A stretch of DNA of 64,000 bases. It comes from Sphingomonas sp. 32-62-10 (GTDB lineage Bacteria; Pseudomonadota; Alphaproteobacteria; Sphingomonadales; Sphingomonadaceae). How positions within the stretch are numbered: the stretch's first letter is position 1; each line of letters starts with the position of its first letter. Under the pieces are notes generated by a model, which did not search any database, was not told the DNA's origin, and saw only the letters and a program-made list of their open reading frames with translations. Below, in pieces: positions 51,230 to 60,145 of the stretch. The translations under genes were made by a program, and so were the position numbers. Where the stretch lies: the NCBI GenBank assembly GCA_002280555.1, contig NCEE01000013.1:21849-85848 (forward strand), given 5' to 3'.

Positions 51230-53136
51230 CAATAACTCAATATGATGTTGGCCAGGATCGAATAATACGCCCGGTTGCGGTTGTTGTTGGTGAACAGATC
51301 CTTGAACCCGCTACCCGGCAGCAGCACCGCGGCGGAAAGGCGCCCGACAAGGTTCTGGTTGGCTTTTGGCCGATAGATCAGGGCCGTCGACAGATCATAG
51401 CCAATCGATTTCGGGATTGTTCCTTCGACGCGTAGGTTTTGCAGCGTCTCCGTCGTCGCAAACCACAAGTGATTGGCATTCGCGGACACACGCGTCCTTG
51501 GCGTGATATCGAAATCGGCACCGACACCCAGCAACGCCGTGCCGGGATTGTTGAAATTCGACTGACCCTGCTCCTTCGACGAGCGCAGCGAGGCCAGAAT
51601 GCCGTTGCGACCGTTGATGGCGACCGCGCGGCCGCCGCCAGCGAACGGAATGGTTTGCCGGATCCAGTAGCTGGTATCCGCGCCGGCAAAGATGGGGTTT
51701 TCGAAAATCGCGTCGAAACCGGTTTCGACATTGTCGAACGGGCTATTGTCGCCGCTGGCATAAAGGGCGGAAGCGCGGAAGCGGATCCAGTCGCGATCAT
51801 AGCTCAGCTCGGCCGCGCCGAAATAAGCGCGGATCTGGGCGGGCCTGCTGGTGAAGAAATTGTTCGAATCGCGGCCAAGCGCGCCATAGACTGATCCGGT
51901 CAGGTTCAGCCGACCGATCCGGCCGTCGACATTATAGCCCAGATAGACGACATCGTAGTTATGCCCGCGCAAATCGCCGAGCAGTGATGGGCGCACCGGG
52001 AACCCGTTGGTATCAACTTCGATCCGGCTGCGTTCGCGGTTCAAGTTGTACACCGCGGTCAACTGGCTGGTCAGGCTCGGGAACAGAAAATCCTGGCGAT
52101 AGACATTGGCCACGAACACGAAATCTTCGCGTGGGCGCTTCACCACGCTATTCAGGCCCGAATTGGTGTCCTTTTCAAGTCGCCAGAACGCCGCCAGATT
52201 GAACTGAAACCGGTTATTGTCGCGATTGCCGAAAAAGCGGATGCCGAGCTGCTGATCGTTAAACAGGAACCCGCGAAAATCGGTTTGAAAAGGCTGGATG
52301 CCGATACGGATCGATTCGAAATCGTATCGATCAGATGTGTTGCGCAGATGGTAATCGACGAACAGTTCCTGAACGCCGACGAAACCGTCGGTACGGATGC
52401 TGTCCTTGCTCGGTTCGACGAAGAGTACACGGCGCTCGGGTACGTCGACATGGTTGACGTTAAAGGCGATGGCGACGCGGTATTCGATTTCGGGCGGCTT
52501 GAACGCGGTCGATCCCTTGACCAGCGACGCGCCGAGAATGAACGTCTGCGAAAAAACATAGCTCGAATCGCGGCCAAACACGTCGAGTGCACCAGCACGC
52601 TCGGTGGTCTGCACGCCGACCGGAATTGGAAACGTGCGCGGCTCAAGCACGGTATCGCTGACGGCACTGGCCGTGAAGAACCAGTCATCACCGGTGATCG
52701 GCAGCCACTTCACCTTTTCCCGATTAACCGGTCGATCACCCTTCAGCGTGTTCTGGTGATAGGGATCGAGCCAGTTTTCCTTCACCACGCCCAGCGACTG
52801 GATCAGTCGCCAGCGATCGGGAAGCGGGATCTGATCCTTCGGAAATGCCTCTGGCCGGGGCGCACGCACGGCGCGCGGGTTGGTCTGAGTGATCGCGTCG
52901 GGTAGCGCCTTTTCAAAGCCCGGACGCTTTCTGCCCTCAATCGTCTCGGCCGGATCGCGCTCGGGATCGGCCGGTTCAGTCACCGAAATCTCGGCATCGG
53001 CTGGTGGGGGCACGGGCGCAGCTTGGGGTGATCCTGCCGATTGCTCGACCGGCGGCAGCGGCGGCATCTCAATCGTTACCGCTTCCTCTTGCGGAGCGGT
53101 TGCCGACACCAGCCGAAGGAAGAGCATCCCTGCCAT
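51229..53136 (-). CDS. large outer-membrane beta-barrel candidate of the multiheme locus
   Basis: A 635-residue exported protein with a short signal-like N terminus and a proline-rich stretch (about 20-90). After that come many alternating strands ending in aromatic girdles (YDFESIRIGIQPF, RFQFNLAAFWRLEK, YYSILANIILSY), and the last residue is tyrosine, as in outer-membrane barrels. It contains no cysteine, so it lacks the CXXC of MtrB, and no homology to MtrB is claimed. Its gene lies between a decaheme cytochrome and a lipoprotein, and it is coupled to the decaheme by a 1-base overlap. An MtrB-like pore role is inferred from context. Confidence 0.78.
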   Translation of the reverse strand: MAGMLFLRLVSATAPQEEAVTIEMPPLPPVEQSAGSPQAAPVPPPADAEISVTEPADPERDPAETIEGRKRPGFEKALPDAITQTNPRAVRAPRPEAFPKDQIPLPDRWRLIQSLGVVKENWLDPYHQNTLKGDRPVNREKVKWLPITGDDWFFTASAVSDTVLEPRTFPIPVGVQTTERAGALDVFGRDSSYVFSQTFILGASLVKGSTAFKPPEIEYRVAIAFNVNHVDVPERRVLFVEPSKDSIRTDGFVGVQELFVDYHLRNTSDRYDFESIRIGIQPFQTDFRGFLFNDQQLGIRFFGNRDNNRFQFNLAAFWRLEKDTNSGLNSVVKRPREDFVFVANVYRQDFLFPSLTSQLTAVYNLNRERSRIEVDTNGFPVRPSLLGDLRGHNYDVVYLGYNVDGRIGRLNLTGSVYGALGRDSNNFFTSRPAQIRAYFGAAELSYDRDWIRFRASALYASGDNSPFDNVETGFDAIFENPIFAGADTSYWIRQTIPFAGGGRAVAINGRNGILASLRSSKEQGQSNFNNPGTALLGVGADFDITPRTRVSANANHLWFATTETLQNLRVEGTIPKSIGYDLSTALIYRPKANQNLVGRLSAAVLLPGSGFKDLFTNNNRNRAYYSILANIILSY

Positions 53137-55125
53137 CTACAGCCCCTGGCACACATTTTGTTCAGCAGTGTCGAGGAATGGCGCGAATGGGCAGCCGATA
53201 TAGCGCAGACGAACTTGCCGATTGCCGACCGGGACGACGATCTGGTCAGCACGCATCGCCATCGGCGCATTACCGAAACCGCCGAGCCGCACGCCAGCGT
53301 TGCTGGTGCCCAGGAACGAGATCATGTCGTCCTGGTCAATACCGTCACCCGAAACACCCAGCGCGCCGATCAACCTGGTGCCGCGATAGATGGGCACCGC
53401 GCCCGGAAAGATCTGAATCCCGTTTTGCAGTCGGTTCTGGCCGGGAGCGGCGTCGGGGATCTTCGTGCAGCGCGCGGGCGTGTCCGTGAGGCTGGCACCG
53501 GTGACAAAGCCAAGATGCTCGCCGAGATTGGTTAGCACCAGTGCTGATTGCAGCCCGGTCGACAAGGGGTTGAACTGGGCGATATCGCGTGACAGCGGCC
53601 CCTTGGGGCGTCCTACTTCGCCATCGGGGAAATAGGGGCGGGCGATCACGCCGATGGTGCGGTCGGCATAGGCGACCTGACCCGACAAGGCATTTTGATT
53701 GCCAAGAAAACTCAGCATTGCCGGCACAAATTGCCGCACATCCGCGCTCGGATCGGCCGACAGTTCGGTGCCCGCACGCGGGTGGGAGAAGAAGGCGACG
53801 GTGCGCGCCTTTTGCAGTGACACGTCGGTACCGAACACCGGCGCATCGGGCGATCGAACGACGCCCAGAATCTGGCCGCGGCTGTCGACCAGTGAAATCG
53901 TGACCTGTGCACGGCTGTCGAGCGGGATCCGGATCTGCGCGCGGGCCCGCGTCATGATCCTGAAGGCTTCTTCCAGCAGCGCGTTCGATTCAGCCAGCGT
54001 CAGCGCTTGACCGACATCGGCAGCATCGGTGCCCGCGCGCACCGGAAAGCGGCTTGCGCCCGATCCGTTGGTGAGAATGAAGGCGTCGCGATTGGAGAAT
54101 TCGGCAGGGGTGGAAGCGCGAACGCCCGATGCCTCGGTGCCATATGCCGTGCCCGCGATAATCGCGGGCGTCGGCACCCCGAAATAACCGATCACGCTGA
54201 CCAGATTGCCGAGCGCGGGTGCGGTCGCAGCAAAGCTCGGCGTCTGGCTTGCGGTCATCAACGCGGGATAATCAATATCGGTATAGCGCAGCTGGGTGCC
54301 GTCTACCGAGATGCGGTTGGCCCGGATCGTTTCGGGTGCTTCAAAGCCGACGGTACCCGCCAGCGCAATCGCTTCCTCGCGCACGTCGCTGTCGACATCG
54401 GTGATATTGGTATCAAGGCCGTAATCGCCATCCGCCATGACACCGATCGCGCCGACGACGACGCCGTTCTTGTAAAGCGGGAAGCCGCCCGAATCGGCTG
54501 AAAGGCCAAGCGGCGAGCGCTTCGGGCCGATCAATGCGCCGCTGCCCGGCGTGCCGAAGCGCGAGACCAGGTCTGAACAGGGCAGCGAGCTGAACTGCAC
54601 GCCGTATAGCGGCCCGCTTTCCAGACCAACCGCACCGGGTGCGGGTGGAAAATGTTCCTGAACGATCTGACTGGCCGTGCGGGTCGAGAACGCATTGCCG
54701 CCGCTCGAGAGATAAGCGCCGGTTACGGCTTTGGCGATTGCGCCTGCCTCGGCAGGTATCGTCAGGCCCTGCGCGTCCTTGTTGTCGCCATTGGGGGCGG
54801 CCCGCGTCACCATATTGGCGGGCGAGCCCGTCATCCGGAACACCGCCAGGATATTGCCGACGCGGTCGCTCACCGCGATGACGGCTGGGGCATTGCGCGC
54901 CCGTGCTTCTGCGGCGGCACGGGCAATAACGGTCTGAACATCGGCGATGCTGAGCGATTCAGGCGCAGGCACCGCGAAGAAGGTCGACGGTGTCGGCGTG
55001 GCCGAGGGCGACGGGGTCGGCGGCAGCACCGCACTGCTCGTCCCGCCGCCGCCGCTGCACGAACCGAGGACGAGCGCCGTCCCGGTCAGCAATGCCGTCA
55101 ATCGATAAGGCAGATTGGGACGCAT
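53137..55125 (-). CDS. lipoprotein with two GlcG/HbpS (heme-binding) domains
   Basis: A 662-residue lipoprotein: LLTGTALVLGSC lipobox with Cys23, a serine/threonine/proline linker, then two GlcG/HbpS (DUF336) domains at about 55-270 and 360-640. The repeats share ALLEEAFRIMTRARAQ/VQTVIARAAAEARAR helices, FPGAVPIYRGTRLIGALGVSGDGIDQDD and FPLYKNGVVVGAIGVMADGDYGLD. HbpS-type proteins bind heme or degradation products; heme coordination cannot be confirmed here. It abuts the barrel gene and overlaps the c554-like gene by 1 base, so one message is expected. It could hold heme for the cytochromes or face the surface. Confidence 0.83.
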   Translation of the reverse strand: MRPNLPYRLTALLTGTALVLGSCSGGGGTSSAVLPPTPSPSATPTPSTFFAVPAPESLSIADVQTVIARAAAEARARNAPAVIAVSDRVGNILAVFRMTGSPANMVTRAAPNGDNKDAQGLTIPAEAGAIAKAVTGAYLSSGGNAFSTRTASQIVQEHFPPAPGAVGLESGPLYGVQFSSLPCSDLVSRFGTPGSGALIGPKRSPLGLSADSGGFPLYKNGVVVGAIGVMADGDYGLDTNITDVDSDVREEAIALAGTVGFEAPETIRANRISVDGTQLRYTDIDYPALMTASQTPSFAATAPALGNLVSVIGYFGVPTPAIIAGTAYGTEASGVRASTPAEFSNRDAFILTNGSGASRFPVRAGTDAADVGQALTLAESNALLEEAFRIMTRARAQIRIPLDSRAQVTISLVDSRGQILGVVRSPDAPVFGTDVSLQKARTVAFFSHPRAGTELSADPSADVRQFVPAMLSFLGNQNALSGQVAYADRTIGVIARPYFPDGEVGRPKGPLSRDIAQFNPLSTGLQSALVLTNLGEHLGFVTGASLTDTPARCTKIPDAAPGQNRLQNGIQIFPGAVPIYRGTRLIGALGVSGDGIDQDDMISFLGTSNAGVRLGGFGNAPMAMRADQIVVPVGNRQVRLRYIGCPFAPFLDTAEQNVCQGL

Positions 55126-56522
55126 CAGCGAAGGCTCCGGATGCTGCGGACGGCGCTGGCAAGGGCGCCGCGGAATTCGGGCGGGCGATAGCCATTGGGC
55201 TCGCGCACGGCAGCATAAGCGCGGTTGATATCGGCGCGGATGCCAGCAGCAGCGCCAATCGTGACGCGGCCCTGCTTGACCATCGCGTTCAGCAGCGAAT
55301 CGAGTGCCATCACGGCCTGAACCGACCCCTCATAATCAGTGAAGCGCGGTGCCGTCGCTGGGCCTGCGATCGAATCGACAATCGCAAAGGCGGTATCGCT
55401 GTTGCCCCCCATTGCCGACATTGCCGATGCCAGATCAGAAGCGGTCGCTGCCAGGCGAACGGCGGCGGAGACCGATGTCGCGCGGCTTGCTGCCATTGCC
55501 TGGTGAAAAGCCCGCGCATCCTTGTCAAACCGGGCAGCGAGCCCTGGGTTGGTGACGCGTGCTGCGGCAGACAACAGGATCATATTTTCGTCGTTGAACG
55601 GTGGCATGCCGGCCGGAATCGGGCGGCCTGGATTGGCTTCCCATGTCTTGACGCGGTCTTCCTGATCGAAAATCCGGCGGTGGCAGCTGTGGCAATCAAG
55701 GAAATAGAATTCGGGGAAGGCACCATCGGTGCCCAGTGAGGCATCGGCATAGAGCGTCAGCGCGCGGTTGACCGCCATGGCCTGCCCGACCGCCCAGAGC
55801 CGAACGCTATCGGTGCGGCCCTTGCGCGCAGCATAATCGGCGTCTTCGTTATGGTGCTGCTGCAGCGTTGAGAAAAGATCGATTTCGAAGCTGATCCGGG
55901 GGTGGCCTGCGGCCATGATCCGGTGCGTCACGAACTGGCCGTCGCGCTTGCTGCCCAAATGGCAATCAAGGCACACATTCGCGCGCGCCGTTGCCTTTTC
56001 CAGCGGGATCATGCCGCGCGACACGTTATCGCCATGGCTCGCACCAACGGCATAATGGGTTGAAATCCAGCCCGATGCCGGACCGTGACAGGCTTCGCAA
56101 CCGACACCGTCGCTGGTGAGGAAGCGGGCGCCGGTTGTGCCGTTGGTCGGGGTGGCATGGCAACCAAGGCAGGCCGGTGCCGAGGTTGGATCACCCATGC
56201 CAAGCGTTGACGTAATCTGGCGGGCGCGCTGCCCGAGCAAAATCGAAAAGGCCCGGCTATGGGCGCCTGCCTGGCTCGACGGTTCCTGCCAGCGCATCAG
56301 CTCATCCTGGCGGACGACGGCGCCATCAGCTTCCATGCGGCCATGGCAGGTTGAGCCGGCGCAGCTGGCCACGCCTTCAAAGCGGCCACCACCCGAGTCG
56401 GCGGCGCCAGCGCTGGCACCCGTAACGCCGATGGCGAGGGTGCAGATCGCGCAAACCAGCACGAACAGCGCCGCTACCGGCCTGCCCGCGCGACGGACGC
56501 CGAGTCCACCTCTCGATTTCAT
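55125..56522 (-). CDS. cytochrome c554-like multiheme protein
   Basis: A 465-residue exported protein with a signal peptide (VAALFVLVCAICTLAIGVTGASA). Four CXXCH motifs have Cys at 118, 142, 184 and 277. A fifth possible heme site is C-x4-CH at 54-60 (CAGSTCH). The region 45-290 resembles cytochrome c554 (a tetraheme electron shuttle first described from Nitrosomonas). The C-terminal 150 residues are helical without hemes. It is the first gene of the four-gene minus-strand unit (c554-like, HbpS, barrel, decaheme). No hydroxylamine oxidoreductase gene is nearby. A purine-rich GGGGGGA precedes the ATG. Confidence 0.86.
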   Translation of the reverse strand: MKSRGGLGVRRAGRPVAALFVLVCAICTLAIGVTGASAGAADSGGGRFEGVASCAGSTCHGRMEADGAVVRQDELMRWQEPSSQAGAHSRAFSILLGQRARQITSTLGMGDPTSAPACLGCHATPTNGTTGARFLTSDGVGCEACHGPASGWISTHYAVGASHGDNVSRGMIPLEKATARANVCLDCHLGSKRDGQFVTHRIMAAGHPRISFEIDLFSTLQQHHNEDADYAARKGRTDSVRLWAVGQAMAVNRALTLYADASLGTDGAFPEFYFLDCHSCHRRIFDQEDRVKTWEANPGRPIPAGMPPFNDENMILLSAAARVTNPGLAARFDKDARAFHQAMAASRATSVSAAVRLAATASDLASAMSAMGGNSDTAFAIVDSIAGPATAPRFTDYEGSVQAVMALDSLLNAMVKQGRVTIGAAAGIRADINRAYAAVREPNGYRPPEFRGALASAVRSIRSLR

Positions 56523-56684
56523 CCCGCGTGTCCCCCCATTACCGCCAGCTGATCATGCCGCGACGCACCGGATATTCCGTATGCTTAACCCCGCTATGAT
56601 GTTGCCCGAATTGAACCCGAGCGAACAGCAAAAATTTACGTCCCAAATCGGCAATTTCTCTAAGTGCATGTTAAAACGCGTAAA

Positions 56685-58121
56685 TTACTCGCGCCGCCGA
56701 ATCACCAGATTGCGAATCTCGCTCATGTCTTCCATTGCAAAGCGCACGCCTTCGCGTCCCAGCCCCGAATCCTTCACGCCACCATAGGGCATGTTGTCGA
56801 CTCGGTAACTTGGCACATCACCGATCACGACACCGCCGACATCAAGCCGATCCCATGCATCGAGCGCCTTAAACAGATCGCGCGTGAAAATGCCGGCCTG
56901 CAACCCGAACTTGCTGTCGTTCACTTCATCAAGGGCTGCATCAAAATCGCTGAAGCGGCTCAAGATCGCAACGGGACCAAAGGCTTCTTCGCGGTAAATG
57001 GCGGATGAGCGGCTGACATTTTCAAGCAGCGTTGCCTCGAGCATCGCGCCACTGCGCTTGCCGCCGCAAAGCAGTCGTGCCCCCTCGGCCACGGCATCCT
57101 GCACCCAGCCATCCAGTCGGCGCGCTTCGCCTTCCGAGATCATTGGGCCGATGAACGTCGCCCGGTCCTTAGGGTCACCGGCGACCAGCGTTGCTGCGCG
57201 CGCGACCAGGCGATCACGCAGCTCATCATAAATATCGACGTGGATGATGATTCGCTGCACGCCGATGCAGCTTTGCCCTGACTGGTAGAAGGCGCCGAAG
57301 GTGATCCGGTCAACCGCGTCGTTCAGATCGGCGTCCTTGTCGACAATCACGGCCGCGTTGCCGCCCAGTTCGAGCACAACTTTCTTCTTGCCTGCCCGGG
57401 CCTTCAGATCCCAGCCGACATCGGGCGATCCGGTAAAGCTCAGTAGTTTCAGTCGATCATCGGTGGTGAACAGATCGGCACCCTCGCGGTGCGCGGGCAG
57501 GATGGAGAAGGCGCCCTCTGGCAGATTAGTCTCGGCCAGGATCTCGCCCATGATGATGGCACCAAGTGGGGTTCGGCTGGCTGGTTTCATCACAAACGGG
57601 CACCCGACGGCGATCGCCGGGGCAATCTTGTGCGCCGCAAGGTTCAGCGGAAAGTTGAACGGTGAGATGAAGCTGCATGGGCCGATCGGCACCCGCTTCC
57701 ACATCCCCTGATAGCCGCGGGCGCGGGGTGAGATATCGAGCGGCTGCACCTCGCCCGTCATTCGAACTGATTCTTCGGCCGCGATCCGGAAGGTGTCGAT
57801 CAGCCGGGTCACTTCGCCCTCGCTGTCCTTGATCGGCTTGCCCGCTTCGATGCACAGTGCATAAGCGAGCTCGTCGAAGCGTTGCTTGAACCGGTCGACG
57901 CAGTGCTGGAGCACGGCCTGGCGTTCATAGGATGCCATCCGCGCCATCGGCTCGGTTGCCCGCACCGCCCCGGCAATCCCCTCATTGATCGTTGCCGCAT
58001 CGGCTTGCGCCACGCGGAACGCCACTTCGCCGCTGAACTTGTCGGTTACCGCCAGATCGGTATTCGGCTGTGCCGCCTTGTTGTTCAGATAGAGCGGATA
58101 AACGGACTTGAGCTGGGTCAT
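56685..58121 (-). CDS. NAD(P)-dependent aldehyde dehydrogenase
   Basis: A 478-residue aldehyde dehydrogenase. The catalytic cysteine lies in QSGQSCIGVQRI near residue 283, the general-base glutamate in VLELGGNAAVI near 250, and SFTGSPDVGW marks the NAD site. The subfamily resembles lactaldehyde, succinate-semialdehyde or non-phosphorylating glyceraldehyde-3-phosphate dehydrogenases; the substrate cannot be fixed. ATG 58121 was chosen; the longer frame starts at TTG. It follows the acetolactate-synthase-like gene by 47 bases. Confidence 0.9.
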   Translation of the reverse strand: MTQLKSVYPLYLNNKAAQPNTDLAVTDKFSGEVAFRVAQADAATINEGIAGAVRATEPMARMASYERQAVLQHCVDRFKQRFDELAYALCIEAGKPIKDSEGEVTRLIDTFRIAAEESVRMTGEVQPLDISPRARGYQGMWKRVPIGPCSFISPFNFPLNLAAHKIAPAIAVGCPFVMKPASRTPLGAIIMGEILAETNLPEGAFSILPAHREGADLFTTDDRLKLLSFTGSPDVGWDLKARAGKKKVVLELGGNAAVIVDKDADLNDAVDRITFGAFYQSGQSCIGVQRIIIHVDIYDELRDRLVARAATLVAGDPKDRATFIGPMISEGEARRLDGWVQDAVAEGARLLCGGKRSGAMLEATLLENVSRSSAIYREEAFGPVAILSRFSDFDAALDEVNDSKFGLQAGIFTRDLFKALDAWDRLDVGGVVIGDVPSYRVDNMPYGGVKDSGLGREGVRFAMEDMSEIRNLVIRRRE

Positions 58122-58168
58122 CGGGTAAGCCTTTTCCCCTGCCCGATCGCCGGGCAGGGATGATAGGA

Positions 58169-59812
58169 TCAAACGGCGGCGCTAAGCTGCTTGATGTCCT
58201 TGTTCAGGATCTGGTCGTTCTCGCTATAATCGACCGGGCAATCGATTAGATGGACCCCCGGCGTATCGAGGCAATGCGCCAGCAGCGCGGGCAGCCCTTC
58301 GGCGTTTTCCACCCGGTGGCCGATTGCGCCATAGCTTTCGGCATATTTGACGAAATCGGGGTTGCCATAGGTCAGCCCGAAATCCTCAAAACCCATATTG
58401 GCCTGTTTCCAGCGGATCATGCCATAGCTGTTGTCGTTCAGGATGAGCACCGTGATGTTCAGCTTCAGCCGAACGGCGGTTTCCATTTCCTGGCTGTTCA
58501 TCATGAAGCCGCCATCGCCGCACACCGCCATCACCTTGCGATCGGGATACACCATGGCGGAGGCCATCGCCGATGGCAGACCTGCACCCATCGTCGCGAG
58601 CGCGTTATCGAGCAGCACGGTATTGGCCTGGCGCGCGGCATAGTTGCGCGCGAACCAGATTTTGTAGACGCCGTTATCGAGACAGATGATTCCGCTGGCC
58701 GGCATCGCCTCGCGGATTTTGCGCACCAGGAACGGCGGGAAGATCGGGAAGCGGGCATCGCTATCGAGCGAGGCGGTATGCGCGACTTCCGCTGCGCGCG
58801 CCTTAGTCATGAAATCGAAGTTCCACCCGCCTTGCGGCATGATGTCTTCCTTCATCTGCCAGATCGCGTTGGCGATATCGCCAATCACTTCGATCGACGG
58901 GAAATACACCGGATCGACCGAGGCGGTATTGGTGCTGATATGAATCACCTCGGTGCCGCCTTGCTTCATGAAGAAGGGCGGCTTTTCGATCACGTCATGG
59001 CCGATGTTGATGATCAGATCGCTATGCTCGATCGAGCGGTGGACGAAATCGCCCGATGACAGCGCGGCGCAGCCGAGGAACTTCGGGTGCGTCTCATCGA
59101 TCACGCCCTTGCCGAGCTGCGTGGTGACGAACGGGATGCCGGTTTTTTCGATGAATTGCAGCAGCATCCGGCTGGTCATTTTACGGTTCGCGCCCGCGCC
59201 AAGCACCAGGACGGGCGACTTGGCCGCCTCGATCCGGGCAACAGCTGCGCGTACCGATTTGGGGTCTGCGGTCGGCCGACGGACCAGGCTGCGCTTTAGC
59301 GGTACGCTGTCGGTATGCTCGTCGGCAATATCTTCGGGAAACTCGATATGCGTTGCGCCCGGCTTTTCCTCTTCGGCGAGGCGGAACGCCTCGCGCACGC
59401 GGCTCGGAATGTTGTCGGACGACGCAAGCTGGTGGGTATATTTGGTGATCGGCCGCATCATGTCGACCACGTCGAGGATCTGGAAGCGGCCCTGCTTGCT
59501 CGATTTAATCGGCTTCTGGCCCGTGACCATCAGGATCGGCATGCCGCCCAGATTGGCATAGGCGGCAGCAGTGACGAGGTTGGTTGCGCCTGGCCCTAGC
59601 GTGGCGAGACAGACACCGGTCTTGCCAGTATGGCGCCCATAGGTGGCGGCCATGAAGCCCGCACCCTGTTCGTGCCGCGTCAGAATCAGCTTGACGGTCG
59701 GGGAGCGGGAGAGACTGTCGAGGAAGTCGAGATTTTCCTCACCGGGAACGCCGAAAACATACTCAACACCTTCTTCTTCAAGGCATTTGATAAAAAGATC
59801 CGACGCTTTCAT
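58169..59812 (-). CDS. acetolactate-synthase-like thiamine-diphosphate enzyme
   Basis: A 547-residue ThDP enzyme of the acetolactate synthase (AlsS/catabolic) group. The activating glutamate is in FGVPGEENLDFLD (about 20-32), LGPGATNL binds substrate, and the ThDP motif runs from GDGGFMMNSQEMETA to NDNSYGMI (about 437-471). No small regulatory subunit gene follows, as expected for catabolic or diverged members. Its pairing with an aldehyde dehydrogenase suggests processing of a pyruvate-derived aldehyde or ketoacid, but the actual substrate is not known. Confidence 0.88.
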   Translation of the reverse strand: MKASDLFIKCLEEEGVEYVFGVPGEENLDFLDSLSRSPTVKLILTRHEQGAGFMAATYGRHTGKTGVCLATLGPGATNLVTAAAYANLGGMPILMVTGQKPIKSSKQGRFQILDVVDMMRPITKYTHQLASSDNIPSRVREAFRLAEEEKPGATHIEFPEDIADEHTDSVPLKRSLVRRPTADPKSVRAAVARIEAAKSPVLVLGAGANRKMTSRMLLQFIEKTGIPFVTTQLGKGVIDETHPKFLGCAALSSGDFVHRSIEHSDLIINIGHDVIEKPPFFMKQGGTEVIHISTNTASVDPVYFPSIEVIGDIANAIWQMKEDIMPQGGWNFDFMTKARAAEVAHTASLDSDARFPIFPPFLVRKIREAMPASGIICLDNGVYKIWFARNYAARQANTVLLDNALATMGAGLPSAMASAMVYPDRKVMAVCGDGGFMMNSQEMETAVRLKLNITVLILNDNSYGMIRWKQANMGFEDFGLTYGNPDFVKYAESYGAIGHRVENAEGLPALLAHCLDTPGVHLIDCPVDYSENDQILNKDIKQLSAAV

Positions 59813-60145
59813 CCGCTCATCCCCCAGGCCATTCGGGTCGCCGCCTTGTTCTTATAGCCCGGACAGCGACCAGTGCGGCCAACCCGTTGCCACAAAAAAA
59901 CGGCGACCGCACCCCGATTTGATGGCGATCAGCGTGTGATGGCGTGCGCTTTCAGAATAAGTGGCGTTATTCGAAATGCTTCCGCCACGGCCTTCACAAA
60001 AATGCCGATTCCGTTACGAAAAGTCGCACTAGCCAAGTCGGGTCATCTTCTGAATACAGCGCGCCGGGGATGACAATAACGAGTGATTCGATGCCATTCC
60101 CAGGGGACGGGATAATGCCGCCCCTTGTCCAGTGGGAGGAAGAAA
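59813..60145. promoter_or_regulatory. divergent control region between acetolactate-synthase-like gene and gdhA
   Basis: A 333-base non-coding gap between two divergent genes. GAATAA (59955-59960) and TTATTC (59967-59972) form a 6-base inverted repeat with a 6-base spacer, a possible operator. GGGAGGAAGAAA precedes the gdhA ATG. No clear promoter was assigned and no further gene is seen. Confidence 0.4.

Noticed and set aside
55125..56522. Nitrification-type hydroxylamine oxidation (from the c554 similarity)
   Set aside because: No hydroxylamine oxidoreductase, cM552 or ammonia monooxygenase gene is present; c554-like folds occur in many other electron-transfer systems.
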